From Luteimicrobium sp049844995 (GTDB lineage Bacteria > Actinomycetota > Actinomycetes > Actinomycetales > Cellulomonadaceae): 64,000 nt of DNA. Under the pieces are notes generated by a model. It made no database searches. It saw only the letters and a program-made list of their open reading frames with translations, and was not told the DNA's origin. The stretch lies in contig NZ_JBNCMC010000004.1 of the NCBI RefSeq assembly GCF_049844995.1, positions 372,001 to 436,000 of the forward strand, given 5' to 3'. This document shows positions 18,596 to 25,937 of this stretch, one piece after another (position 1 is the stretch's first letter; each line of letters starts with the position of its first letter). The position numbers and the translations under genes are program-made.

Positions 18596-18991
18596 GTGGA
18601 AGAGCAGCACTGGGACGCGGCGACGCTGCGCGAGCTCGTGCGGCGCGTGGACACCTCGTGGCGCGGCGAGGACGTGCCCGACGACGAGCGCGCGGCGTTC
18701 CGGCGCCAGGTGCGGGCCCGCGTCGCGCCCGTCGTCCAGCGGCGGCTGCTGGAGTCCGTCGGCTCGCTCGTCGACGCGGACGGCATCGCGATCGTCGCGG
18801 ACGCGCTGCTCGACGACGGGTGCAGCGAGGACGAGCACCGCTGGCTGCTCGTGTGCACCGACCCGTGGGCGTACCTCGCGGACTGGCTGGTCGCCGTCGT
18901 CGGCCGCACGTACCGTCGCGCCGACGGCACGCCCCGGTCGCGCGCGAAGGAGCTGCGGCGGCTCGAGAAGGCCCTGCGCTCGGAGGCCTGA
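18596..18991 (+). CDS. Hypothetical soluble helical protein
   Basis: A 131-aa acidic/basic helical protein with no signal peptide. I chose the GTG at 18596: there is no ribosome-binding site, and a -10-like TACGGT (18582-18587) lies 8 nt upstream, which suggests a leaderless transcript. A longer in-frame reading from 18452 has arginine-rich, non-coding-looking residues. It contains WAYLADWLVAVVGRTYRRADGTPRSRAKEL. No family recognised. It is divergent from efeO and 39 nt before the Ohr gene. Confidence 0.6.
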   Translation: MEEQHWDAATLRELVRRVDTSWRGEDVPDDERAAFRRQVRARVAPVVQRRLLESVGSLVDADGIAIVADALLDDGCSEDEHRWLLVCTDPWAYLADWLVAVVGRTYRRADGTPRSRAKELRRLEKALRSEA

Positions 18992-19030
18992 CGCGGGAAG
19001 CGAAGCGGTCCCGGAATGGTTCGTACAGGC

Positions 19031-19453
19031 ATGGAGATCCTCTACACGGCATCCGCCCTGTCCACCGGCGACGGCCGCAACGGCCACGTCCGCACGTCCG
19101 ACGCCACGCTCGACGCCGACCTCGCGATCCCGAAGGAGATGGGCGGCCCCGGCGGCGGCCTCAACCCGGAGGCGCTGTTCGCGGCCGGCTACGCGGCGTG
19201 CTTCCACTCGGCGCTGCGCGGCGTCGCGCGCTCGAAGGGGCTCACGCTCGCCGACGACTCGGTGACCGCCGAGGTCTCGATCGGCCCGAACGGGCAGGGG
19301 GGCTACGGGCTCGCCGTCGTCCTGAGCGTCGAGCTGCCCGGCCTGGCGCAGGACCAGGCCGACTCCCTGGTCGAGGCCGCCCACCAGGTGTGCCCGTACT
19401 CGAACGCCACGCGCGGCAACGTCGACGTGGAGCTTGACGTCACGGTCGGCTGA
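19031..19453 (+). CDS. ohr: Organic hydroperoxide resistance protein (Ohr/OsmC family)
   Basis: A 140-aa thiol peroxidase that reduces organic hydroperoxides. Both redox cysteines are present: C57 in FAAGYAACFHSAL and C121 in AAHQVCPYSNATRGN, and the N-terminal TGDGRNGHV motif carries the active-site arginine. The start MEILYTASAL fits the family; an ATG 15 nt upstream is possible. No convincing ribosome-binding site is seen for either. No MarR-type OhrR gene adjoins it. A short GC palindrome follows. Confidence 0.92.
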   Translation: MEILYTASALSTGDGRNGHVRTSDATLDADLAIPKEMGGPGGGLNPEALFAAGYAACFHSALRGVARSKGLTLADDSVTAEVSIGPNGQGGYGLAVVLSVELPGLAQDQADSLVEAAHQVCPYSNATRGNVDVELDVTVG

Positions 19454-19477
19454 CGCCGCGGTCCGGCCCGTGGCAGG

Positions 19478-19495
19478 GTCCCCCGGCCGGGGGAC
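19478..19495 (+). terminator. Possible terminator after ohr
   Basis: The perfect palindrome GTCCCCC-GGCC-GGGGGAC, 25 nt after the stop codon, could form a 7-bp stem with a 4-nt loop. Confidence 0.4.
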
Positions 19496-19550
19496 GTCGT
19501 TCCCCTGGCGGGGTGAGCCCTCGCGCGGCGAGGTCGCCGAGGGTCGAGGC

Positions 19551-19771
19551 ATGAACACCTCGTCGACCACACTCGTCCACCGCCCCGCGCGAGGGGCCCC
19601 CGGGGTCTGGCGCCGTCTGCACGAGCCCGTCGTCGGCGTCCCTCGGTGGGCGCGGGTCGCGGCGCTGCTGGTCCCGCTCACCGTGCTGCCGTCGAGCCTC
19701 TGGCGGATCGCGGGCCTCACTCTCCACCTGCCGATCGTGGACGGAGCGGACGCCCCGGAGGCGCGCCTGGT
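19551..19771 (+). pseudogene. Truncated start of a membrane protein
   Basis: After a GAGG site an ATG opens a reading frame whose first 60-65 codons look genuine: a basic cytoplasmic start, then a hydrophobic helix (WARVAALLVPLTVLPSSLW). This resembles the first helix of actinobacterial multi-helix membrane proteins, from general familiarity. The frame then runs antisense through the epimerase gene, where the codons make no sense as protein. The rest of the original gene seems lost. This fragment fills the 318-bp gap between ohr and the epimerase. Confidence 0.4.
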
Positions 19772-20728
19772 TCACGCAGGCGTGAGCGCAGCCCAGGTGT
19801 CGCGGACCGTCTCCTCGACCGGCCGGCACCGCAGGCCCGCTGCGGCGGCACGGGACACGTCGGTGCTGATCAGGCCCTCGGTCTCCTGCGTGCGGGGGAC
19901 CCAGCCGGGGAGCACGGCCCAGCGGTCCGTGCCGGACGCCTCGAGCTCCGCCCAGGAGCGCCAGCGGAGGCGAGCCGGCGCTCCGCTCGCCCGGATCGCG
20001 TGCTCGCCGGTAACGTCGACGACGGCGCCCAGCACCGAGGCCGTCGTCGCGTGGTCCTCGGGCGCGGCGACGTTCACGGGGCCCCGCACGTCGGAGCCCG
20101 GCGCGAGGGCGGTGAGCAGCCACGCGGCGAGGTCCCGCACGTCGACGAGGCGCCAGGGCTGGTCGCGCGCGCCCGGCGCGAGCAGCGGTCCGCCCCGGGC
20201 AGCGCGCCGGAGCCATACGGGGAGCCTCGGCGGGTCCTCGCCGGGGCCGACGACCAGGGCGCAGCGCGCCAGCAGCGCGCGGTCGCCGAGGACGTCCGTG
20301 ACCGCGAGCTCCCCGCCGCGCTTCACCGCCCCGTAGGCCGCGTCCTCGACGGTCGCATCGTCCTGCGCGGGCTCCACGGTCGGGTGCGACTCGTCGAGCC
20401 CCACGGCGAGCGGGGGAGCGTAGACCGCCCGGCTCGAGACGTACCCGTAGCGGCCGACGACGTCCGCCAACGCGGATGCGGACGACCGGACGGCTCCCGG
20501 AGCGCCGGCCCACGTGTCCACGACGGCGTCCCAACCGCCGGTGGGTGCGGAGGCCGCCAGCCGGGCGACGTCGTCGGGCGCGGTGCGGTCCCCATGGAGT
20601 CGGCGGACCCCCGCGGGCACGGGCAGCAGACCGCGCGTGAAGGTCGTGACGTCGTCGCCCCGAGCGAGGCCGGCCTCGACGACCGCCTGCCCGACGAACC
20701 CCCCGCCGCCGAGGACGAGGAGCCGCAC
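19772..20728 (-). CDS. NAD-dependent epimerase/dehydratase family protein
   Basis: A 318-aa extended short-chain dehydrogenase/reductase-like protein starting with GTG. The nucleotide-binding glycine motif GGGGFVGQ is at residues 7-14. The later catalytic region reads AAYGAVKRGGE, giving the Y-x-x-x-K pair, so it may be catalytically competent. The C-terminal half contains the substrate domain (DVRDLAAWLL; NVAAPEDHAT), as in atypical SDRs acting on sugar nucleotides or isoprenoid-type substrates. It starts one base after the yajQ stop, so it is probably expressed with yajQ. Confidence 0.85.
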   Translation of the reverse strand: MRLLVLGGGGFVGQAVVEAGLARGDDVTTFTRGLLPVPAGVRRLHGDRTAPDDVARLAASAPTGGWDAVVDTWAGAPGAVRSSASALADVVGRYGYVSSRAVYAPPLAVGLDESHPTVEPAQDDATVEDAAYGAVKRGGELAVTDVLGDRALLARCALVVGPGEDPPRLPVWLRRAARGGPLLAPGARDQPWRLVDVRDLAAWLLTALAPGSDVRGPVNVAAPEDHATTASVLGAVVDVTGEHAIRASGAPARLRWRSWAELEASGTDRWAVLPGWVPRTQETEGLISTDVSRAAAAGLRCRPVEETVRDTWAALTPA

Positions 20729-20729
20729 G

Positions 20730-21224
20730 TCAGCGGTAGTTGACGAACTGCAGCGCCACGTCGAGGTCGGCGCCCTTGAGCAGCGCGATGACGGCCTGCA
20801 GGTCGTCGCGCGACTTGCTGGTCACGCGGACCTCGTCGCCCGTGATCTGGGTCTTGACGGTCTTGGGCGCCTCGTCGCGGATGATCTTGGTGATCTTCTT
20901 CGCCTGGTCGCTCGCGATGCCCTCCTTGAGGGTCGCTTCGAGGCGGTACTCCTTGCCCGACGCCTTCGGCTCCTTGTCGCCCGCGTCGAGCGACTTGAGG
21001 GAGATCCCGCGCTTGATGAGCTTGGTCTCGAAGACGTCGAGGATCGCGAGGACGCGCTCCGAGGAGTTCGCGACCAGGACGATCTTCTCGCCGCTCCAGG
21101 CGATCGAGGCGCCCACGTTGCGGAAGTCGTAGCGCTGCGCGATCTCCTTGCCGGCCTGGTTGAGGGCGTTGTCGACCTCCTGACGGTCGACCTTGCTCAC
21201 GACGTCGAACGACGAATCGGCCAC
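20730..21224 (-). CDS. yajQ: YajQ-family nucleotide-binding protein (DUF520)
   Basis: A 164-aa protein beginning MADSSFDVVSKVDRQEVDNALNQ, the highly conserved YajQ start, with GTG after GAGGGAG. Conserved RYDFRN and the final VALQFVNYR are present. Some homologues bind cyclic di-GMP and act as transcription co-regulators, others bind nucleic acids; which applies here is unknown. First gene of a two-gene unit with the epimerase. Confidence 0.95.
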   Translation of the reverse strand: MADSSFDVVSKVDRQEVDNALNQAGKEIAQRYDFRNVGASIAWSGEKIVLVANSSERVLAILDVFETKLIKRGISLKSLDAGDKEPKASGKEYRLEATLKEGIASDQAKKITKIIRDEAPKTVKTQITGDEVRVTSKSRDDLQAVIALLKGADLDVALQFVNYR

Positions 21225-21272
21225 GGTTGCTCCCTCGGGTAGCGGTCCGTGCGCGCCGGCGCGACGGACGGG

Positions 21273-22304
21273 TCAGGTGATCGGTTCCACCGTATCGGCT
21301 GGAGCGCCCTCGGCAGGCGCGGCGGGGGCGGTCGCCGCCCGGCGGCGGCGCGGGTCGGCGAGCCGCAGCGCCCGCGCCGCCCGCAGCCCGTCGGTCGTCA
21401 GGACGACGAGCGCCGCCCACACCAGGACGAAGCCGACCCACCGCGCGACGGGCATGGTCTCGTGGAACACCAGCAGCCCGACGAGGAACTGCAGCACGGG
21501 CGTCAGGTACTGCAGCAGCCCGACGACGCGCAGCGGCACCCGCCGGGCCGACGCCGCGAACAGCAGGAGCGGGACCGCGGTCACGACGCCCGCGGAAGCG
21601 AGCGCCAGCAGGTGGCCCGCGCCGTGCGACGTCATCGTGTTGGTGCCCTGGGCCTGCAGGTACACGAGGTAGCCGACGGCGAAGGGAGCGAGCACGAGGG
21701 TCTCCGCCGCGAGCCCGGGCGCCGCGGCGACCCGCCCACCGACCCGGTTCTTCACGAGGCTGTAGAGGCCGAACGAGAAGGCGAGCGCGAGCGACACCCA
21801 CGGCACGTGGCCGACCCCCACGGTGAGCACGACGACGGCCACGATGCCGAGCCCGATCGCGACCCACTGGAGGGGCCGGAGCCGCTCGCGCAGCACCAGG
21901 ACCGCCAGCAGCACCGTCACGACGGGGTTGATGAAGTAGCCGAGGGCCGCGTCCAGGACCCTGTCCTCGAGGACGGCCCAGACGTAGATGCTCCAGTTCA
22001 CGGCGACGAGCACCGCACCGATGCCGAGCGTCGTCAGCAGCCGTGGGTCGCGCAGCACAGCCCGGAGCTGGGGGAACGACCGCGTCGCCAGCAGCAGGAG
22101 CAGGCAGAACACGAGCGACCACACGACGCGGTGCGCGATGATCTCGAGCGGCGCGGCGGGCTCGAGCAACGGGAAGTAGAGCGGCATCGCGCCCCAGAGG
22201 AGGTACGCCCCGAAGCCCGCCGCGAGCCCGCGACGGTGCTCGCGGCGGGCGTCGGTCTCGGCGGGCGTGGTCTGCGGGGGCGCGTCGGGGGCAGGGGGTG
22301 TCAC
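21273..22304 (-). CDS. rarD: RarD-type EamA-family transporter
   Basis: A 343-aa membrane protein starting with GTG, with about ten hydrophobic helices in two EamA repeats. It opens with the RarD signature: GLAAGFGAYLLWGAMPLYFPLL. Residues such as HRVVWS and YFINPVVTVLLAVLVLRERL are typical. The RarD group is named for chloramphenicol sensitivity, but the natural substrate is not settled. The C-terminal 35 residues form a proline/alanine-rich tail. Divergent from tRNA-Tyr 67 bp away. Confidence 0.9.
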   Translation of the reverse strand: MTPPAPDAPPQTTPAETDARREHRRGLAAGFGAYLLWGAMPLYFPLLEPAAPLEIIAHRVVWSLVFCLLLLLATRSFPQLRAVLRDPRLLTTLGIGAVLVAVNWSIYVWAVLEDRVLDAALGYFINPVVTVLLAVLVLRERLRPLQWVAIGLGIVAVVVLTVGVGHVPWVSLALAFSFGLYSLVKNRVGGRVAAAPGLAAETLVLAPFAVGYLVYLQAQGTNTMTSHGAGHLLALASAGVVTAVPLLLFAASARRVPLRVVGLLQYLTPVLQFLVGLLVFHETMPVARWVGFVLVWAALVVLTTDGLRAARALRLADPRRRRAATAPAAPAEGAPADTVEPIT

Positions 22305-22371
22305 CGTGCGAGCCTACGGCGGGGAACGGATTTCTCCGGAGCGCCCGCTCCGGGTATCGTTGCCTCGCCAC

Positions 22372-22453
22372 GGCAGGTTGCCCGAGCGGCCAAAGGGAGC
22401 TGACTGTAAATCAGCCGTCATCGACTACGTGGGTTCGAATCCCTCACCTGCCA
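22372..22453 (+). tRNA. tRNA-Tyr (anticodon GTA)
   Basis: An 82-nt class II tRNA with a long variable arm. The 7-bp acceptor stem GGCAGGT/ACCTGCC is perfect, the discriminator is A, and the loop CTGTAAA holds anticodon GTA. The T arm contains GGTTCGAAT. The 3' CCA is not encoded. Confidence 0.95.
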
Positions 22454-22520
22454 CGCTCGCTCGAAGGCCCCGGACCTCACGGTCCGGGGCCTTCGTCGTC
22501 CTCGGGGCGCCCGGCGCGCC

Positions 22521-23090
22521 TCAGGCCGGCGGCTTCTCCCAGACCGACACGTGCGACGGGGCTCGTCGCGGTGAGCTCCGAGCGGTCGAAGCCGGCCCAG
22601 CGGTCGCGCAGCCCGAACCCGGCGAGCCGGGCCATGAGGTCGAGCTCGGCGGGCCACGTGTACCGGACGGAACCGAACGGGACGTAGCGCTCGCCGGCCG
22701 CGTTCCGGAAGCACGCCACCTGGCCTCCCTGCGTCGTGACGTTCGACACGGTGCTGAAGACGAGGTGCGCCACGCGGAACGTGCCCGGCGCCCGGGCCGT
22801 GGTCATGTCGCCGAGGGTGACGCCGACCGTCCCGCCGGGGTCCCGGGCCCGCAGCCGCGGCGCCATCGCCTCGGAGAGCTCGATCCCGTGCACGGGCACG
22901 CCGCGGGCGGGAGCGCCACGCGGCCGGTCCCGACGGCGAGCTCGAGGGCCGCGCCGTCGGCCGCGAGCCCTGCCAGCAGGTCGATCGTCGACCCCGGCAC
23001 CTCGGGCGACGACCTGGTGGCGGAGTCGGCGTCGTAGGTCGCGGCGACGTCCTCGTCGACGTGGTGGGGCGGGTCCGCGGGCGTGGTCAT
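22521..23090 (-). pseudogene. Decayed class I SAM-dependent methyltransferase
   Basis: Starts at the ATG at 23090 and reads through the SAM-binding motif LELAVGTGRVALP, then must shift frame to continue as ARGVPVHGIELSEAMAPRL and VTLGDMTTARAPG. A second shift near 22560 returns to the first frame for an ending SHVSVWEKPPA and a stop at 22521. Between ACFRNAA and the next recognisable segment (RYTWPAELDLMARLAG), family members as I remember them have about 75 more residues, so an internal deletion is also likely. Two shifts plus a deletion mean no functional enzyme. It lies between tRNA-Tyr and tRNA-Thr. Confidence 0.75.
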
Positions 23091-23171
23091 GGTCCGTAAG
23101 CGGCACCGCCCGCGGCGGGGAAGGATACGGATTTCGCCGCAGGCCTCGCGTCTTGTAGAGTTTTCCGCGCT

Positions 23172-23243
23172 GCCCCCGTAGCTCAGTGGTAGAGCGCAGT
23201 CTTGGTAAGACTGAGGTCATGGGTCCGATTCCCATCGGGGGCT
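23172..23243 (+). tRNA. tRNA-Thr (anticodon GGT)
   Basis: A 72-nt tRNA with a perfect acceptor stem GCCCCCG/CGGGGGC and anticodon stem CAGTC/GACTG around the loop TTGGTAA. Discriminator T; CCA not encoded. The tRNA-Thr/tRNA-Met/rpmG order is typical of actinobacteria. Confidence 0.95.
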
Positions 23244-23305
23244 CTGTTGGTGCCGTACACGCGGCCGTGGGACCATAGGTCCTCCGGGCGCCGCGGTGCC
23301 CACGC

Positions 23306-23379
23306 GGCGGGGTAGCTCAGATGGTTAGAGCGCACGACTCATAATCGTGAGGTCGCGGGTTCGATCCCCGCCTCCGCTA
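23306..23379 (+). tRNA. tRNA-Met, elongator (anticodon CAT)
   Basis: A 74-nt tRNA with loop CTCATAA. The acceptor stem GGCGGGG/CTCCGCT has two G-U pairs, and the anticodon stem CACGA/TCGTG lacks the three G-C pairs of initiators. It is therefore an elongator; an isoleucine-2 tRNA with modified C34 is a less likely alternative. CCA not encoded. Confidence 0.9.
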
Positions 23380-23537
23380 CCGCGGAACGGTGCGCTCGCG
23401 GCGACGTCGCGTCGCGTTCCTGTTCCTTCTGGTGGACGGGCCCTCGGGCTCGTGCCGCAGACCTGGTGGTACGACGGCCGGCGTCGTGCCCTGCACAGCA
23501 CAAGCGCCTTCCGGGGGCGCGAGAGGTGGCACCAGCC

Positions 23538-23708
23538 ATGGCCAGCAAGAGCCAAGACGTTCGCCCGAAGATCACGCTCGCCTGCGTGGACTGCAAGGAG
23601 CGGAACTACATCACCAAGAAGAACCGCCGCAACGACCCCGACCGGCTCGAGCTGGCGAAGTTCTGCCCGCGCTGCGGCAAGCACACCTCGCACCGCGAGA
23701 CCCGCTGA
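23538..23708 (+). CDS. rpmG: 50S ribosomal protein L33
   Basis: A 56-aa protein starting MASKSQDVRPKITLACVDCK. Two C-x-x-C pairs (CVDC and CPRC) form a zinc ribbon, so this is the zinc-binding (C+) form of L33, normally used when zinc is plentiful. Position directly after tRNA-Thr and tRNA-Met and before two MaoC hydratases is the standard actinobacterial context. Confidence 0.97.
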   Translation: MASKSQDVRPKITLACVDCKERNYITKKNRRNDPDRLELAKFCPRCGKHTSHRETR

Positions 23709-23772
23709 CCCTCGGTCGCGTCTCGTAGCACCCACCCGGCGGTGACCGTCGGCGACCCGCGAAGGAGCGCTC

Positions 23773-24237
23773 GTGCCCGTCAACCCGGAGTACGAAGGCC
23801 GTCAGTACCCACCGACCGCCCCGTACGCGGTCGGGCGTGAGAAGCTCCGCGAGTTCGCCGACGCCGTCGGATCCACCCACCCCGCGCACCACGATGTGGC
23901 CGTTGCGCGGGGTGCGGGCTATCCGGACGTCGTCGCGCCGCCCACGTTCGCCGTGGTCGTGGCGCAGCGCGCCGAGGCCCAGTACATCGAGGACGCGGGC
24001 GCGGGAATCGACTTCTCCCGCGTCGTCCATGCCGACGAGCGCTTCACCCACCACCGGCCCATCGTCGCGGGTGACGAGCTGGTGACCGTCCTGCACGTCG
24101 ACTCCCTCCGGGAGCGCGCCGGCATCACGATGGTCAGCACGCGGTGCGAGATCTTCGCCGCCGACGCCGACGGGAACCCCGGCGAGCCCGTGTCGACCGT
24201 GCGGTCCACGCTCGCGGTCCGAGGGGAGGACGCATGA
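23773..24237 (+). CDS. MaoC-like dehydratase, HadA/HadC-type subunit
   Basis: A 154-aa hot-dog-fold protein starting with GTG after GAAGGAG. Conserved features of the N-terminal dehydratase subunit are visible: PYAVGREKLREFADAVG, VAPPTFAVVVAQRA and RVVHADERFTHHRPIVAGDEL. Its partner follows with an ATGA overlap, so it is probably the non-catalytic half of a heterodimer that hydrates or dehydrates acyl thioesters. In mycobacteria the equivalent rpmG-hadA-hadB genes make mycolic acid precursors; there is no sign here that mycolates are made, so the acyl substrate is open. Confidence 0.9.
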   Translation: MPVNPEYEGRQYPPTAPYAVGREKLREFADAVGSTHPAHHDVAVARGAGYPDVVAPPTFAVVVAQRAEAQYIEDAGAGIDFSRVVHADERFTHHRPIVAGDELVTVLHVDSLRERAGITMVSTRCEIFAADADGNPGEPVSTVRSTLAVRGEDA

Positions 24238-24659
24238 GCGCGCCCGTGCTCGCCGACCTCGAGGTCGGCCAGGAGATCGGCACCCGCGAGGTCGTGCTCG
24301 ACCGTGCGCGCCTCGTCCGCTACGCCGGCGCGAGCGGCGACTTCAACCCCATCCACTGGAACGAGCGGTTCGCGACCGAGGTCGGCCTGCCCGGCGTCAT
24401 CGCGCACGGCATGCTGTCCATGGGCGTGGCCGTGCCGCTCGTCGAGGAGTGGGCCGGCGACCCCGGGGCCGTGGTCGACTACCAGACTCGCTTCGCGCGC
24501 CCCGTCCCCGTGCCCGACCCGGGCACCGCAACCCTCACCGTGACCGGCGTCGTCGGCGCGCTCGACCCCGAGGCAGGGACCGCGCGGATCGACCTGACCG
24601 TTGCGCTCGACGGTGTGCGCGTCCTTGCCAAGACGCAGGCGGTCGTGCGGCTCCGCTGA
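24234..24659 (+). CDS. MaoC-like dehydratase, HadB-type catalytic subunit
   Basis: A 141-aa protein translationally coupled to the previous gene (ATGA). It carries the hydratase-2 motif YAGASGDFNPIHWNE with the catalytic aspartate and histidine, followed by GVIAHGMLSMG. It therefore supplies the active site for the heterodimer. The usual next gene, murB, is displaced 4 kb downstream by a LacI regulator and two transporters. Confidence 0.92.
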   Translation: MSAPVLADLEVGQEIGTREVVLDRARLVRYAGASGDFNPIHWNERFATEVGLPGVIAHGMLSMGVAVPLVEEWAGDPGAVVDYQTRFARPVPVPDPGTATLTVTGVVGALDPEAGTARIDLTVALDGVRVLAKTQAVVRLR

Positions 24660-24716
24660 GCTGCCCTGCGAGGTATACGGGGGCCCGACTACGTCGCGAG
24701 GTAGTGCGGTAGCGCG

Positions 24717-25826
24717 TCAGCGCGGGGCGGGGCCCGTCGTCGTGCCCACGACCAGCTCGACGGGCAGCAGGACGTCCTCGACCTCGTCGCCCGCGACCAG
24801 CTGGAGCGCCGAGCGCCCGAGCGCGGCGCCCTTCTCCTCGAACGGCTGGAGGACGCTCGTCAGCTGGACGTCCGCGCCGAGCCACGGGAGGTCGACGCCG
24901 TCGAACCCGGCCACGGACAGCTCGGTCGGCACGTCGATGCCGAGCTCGCGCGCGGCGAGCAGGACACCCGCGGCGAGCAGGTCGGACTGGGCGACGATCG
25001 CCGTCGGGCGCTCACCGGCAGGGACGTCGAGCAGGGCGCGTCCGGCGGTACGGCCGTGCTCGACGAGCGAGGCCTCGGTCTCCCAGACCGCCACCGGATG
25101 GATGCCCGCGTCGGCGAGCCCGTCGAGCCGGTTGCGCGTCGGCGTCTTCTCGACGTCGGCGAGGCGCGCGGCGTCGGCCGGACCGGTGCGCTCGGGGAAC
25201 GCGACGGGCAGGGCGACGACGGCGACGCGCTCATGCCCGAGCTCGCGCAGGTGGCGTCCGAGCTCGGCCGCGCCCTGCCTGTCCTGGAGCCCGACGACGG
25301 GAGCGCCGGGCTTGGCGGTTCCCTCGCCGATCACGACGGGGATGCCGCGCCGGACGAGCGCGTCGTGCGTGGGGTCGTCGCGGCGCGCGCCCCAGACGAG
25401 GATCCCGACGTCCATCGCGGCGGACGCCACGAGGGGGTCGGCGGCGCCGTCGGTGGGAACCGCGGGGACGAGCAGGACACCGACGCCGTGCGTGCCCAGC
25501 TCGGAGACGAGGCCGTCGAGGACCTTGATCGAGACGGGGTCGCGGAAGGTGCGGGAGACGTGGTCGCCGATGACGACCCCGACGATCCCGGACCGGCCGG
25601 ACCGCAGCTGCCGGCCGAGCGGGGAGGGGCCGGTGTAGCCGAGGTCGGCCGCGGCGGCGAGGACCCGGTCACGGGTGGCGTCGGCGATGGGGCCGGAGCC
25701 GGAGAACGCCAGCGACGCGGTCGACACGGAGACGCCGGCCAGCGCGGCGACCTCGGAGAGGGTCGTCCGACCGTTCTTCGTGCCCTCGTGCGGGGCGCTC
25801 GTGCCTGGCTGCGGGTTCGTCGGCAA
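24717..25826 (-). CDS. LacI-family transcriptional repressor
   Basis: A 369-aa repressor. I chose the TTG at 25826 because a GGAGGA site sits 6 nt upstream; no ATG or GTG is better placed. The helix-turn-helix (about residues 22-41, TLSEVAALAGVSVSTASLAF) is followed by the hinge and the periplasmic-binding-like sensor domain ending GFDGVDLPW … TSVLQPFEEKGAALG. The first 20 residues are an unstructured extension. It is divergent from two transporter genes, and two LacI-type operators lie just inside the first of them, so it probably represses these transporters. Confidence 0.92.
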   Translation of the reverse strand: MPTNPQPGTSAPHEGTKNGRTTLSEVAALAGVSVSTASLAFSGSGPIADATRDRVLAAAADLGYTGPSPLGRQLRSGRSGIVGVVIGDHVSRTFRDPVSIKVLDGLVSELGTHGVGVLLVPAVPTDGAADPLVASAAMDVGILVWGARRDDPTHDALVRRGIPVVIGEGTAKPGAPVVGLQDRQGAAELGRHLRELGHERVAVVALPVAFPERTGPADAARLADVEKTPTRNRLDGLADAGIHPVAVWETEASLVEHGRTAGRALLDVPAGERPTAIVAQSDLLAAGVLLAARELGIDVPTELSVAGFDGVDLPWLGADVQLTSVLQPFEEKGAALGRSALQLVAGDEVEDVLLPVELVVGTTTGPAPR

Positions 25827-25900
25827 CAGGTTCCTCCGGCGGGTCGCGGCGCGGGGCGCCCTGGTCTGCGGCGTCGGGACCGCCCGAGGGCCTGATCCGG

Positions 25901-25930
25901 TTGACGTCGCGGCCAGCGTACCCGCACAAT
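25901..25930 (+). promoter_or_regulatory. Promoter of the transporter pair
   Basis: -35 TTGACG (25901-25906), 18-nt spacer, -10 CACAAT (25925-25930), then 7 nt to the ATG of the first transporter. No ribosome-binding site, so the transcript is probably leaderless. Confidence 0.6.
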
Positions 25931-25937
25931 CGACCCC

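Noticed and set aside
23306..23379. tRNA-Met considered as initiator
   Set aside because: It has a G1-U72 pair instead of an unpaired end, and lacks the three G-C pairs in the anticodon stem.
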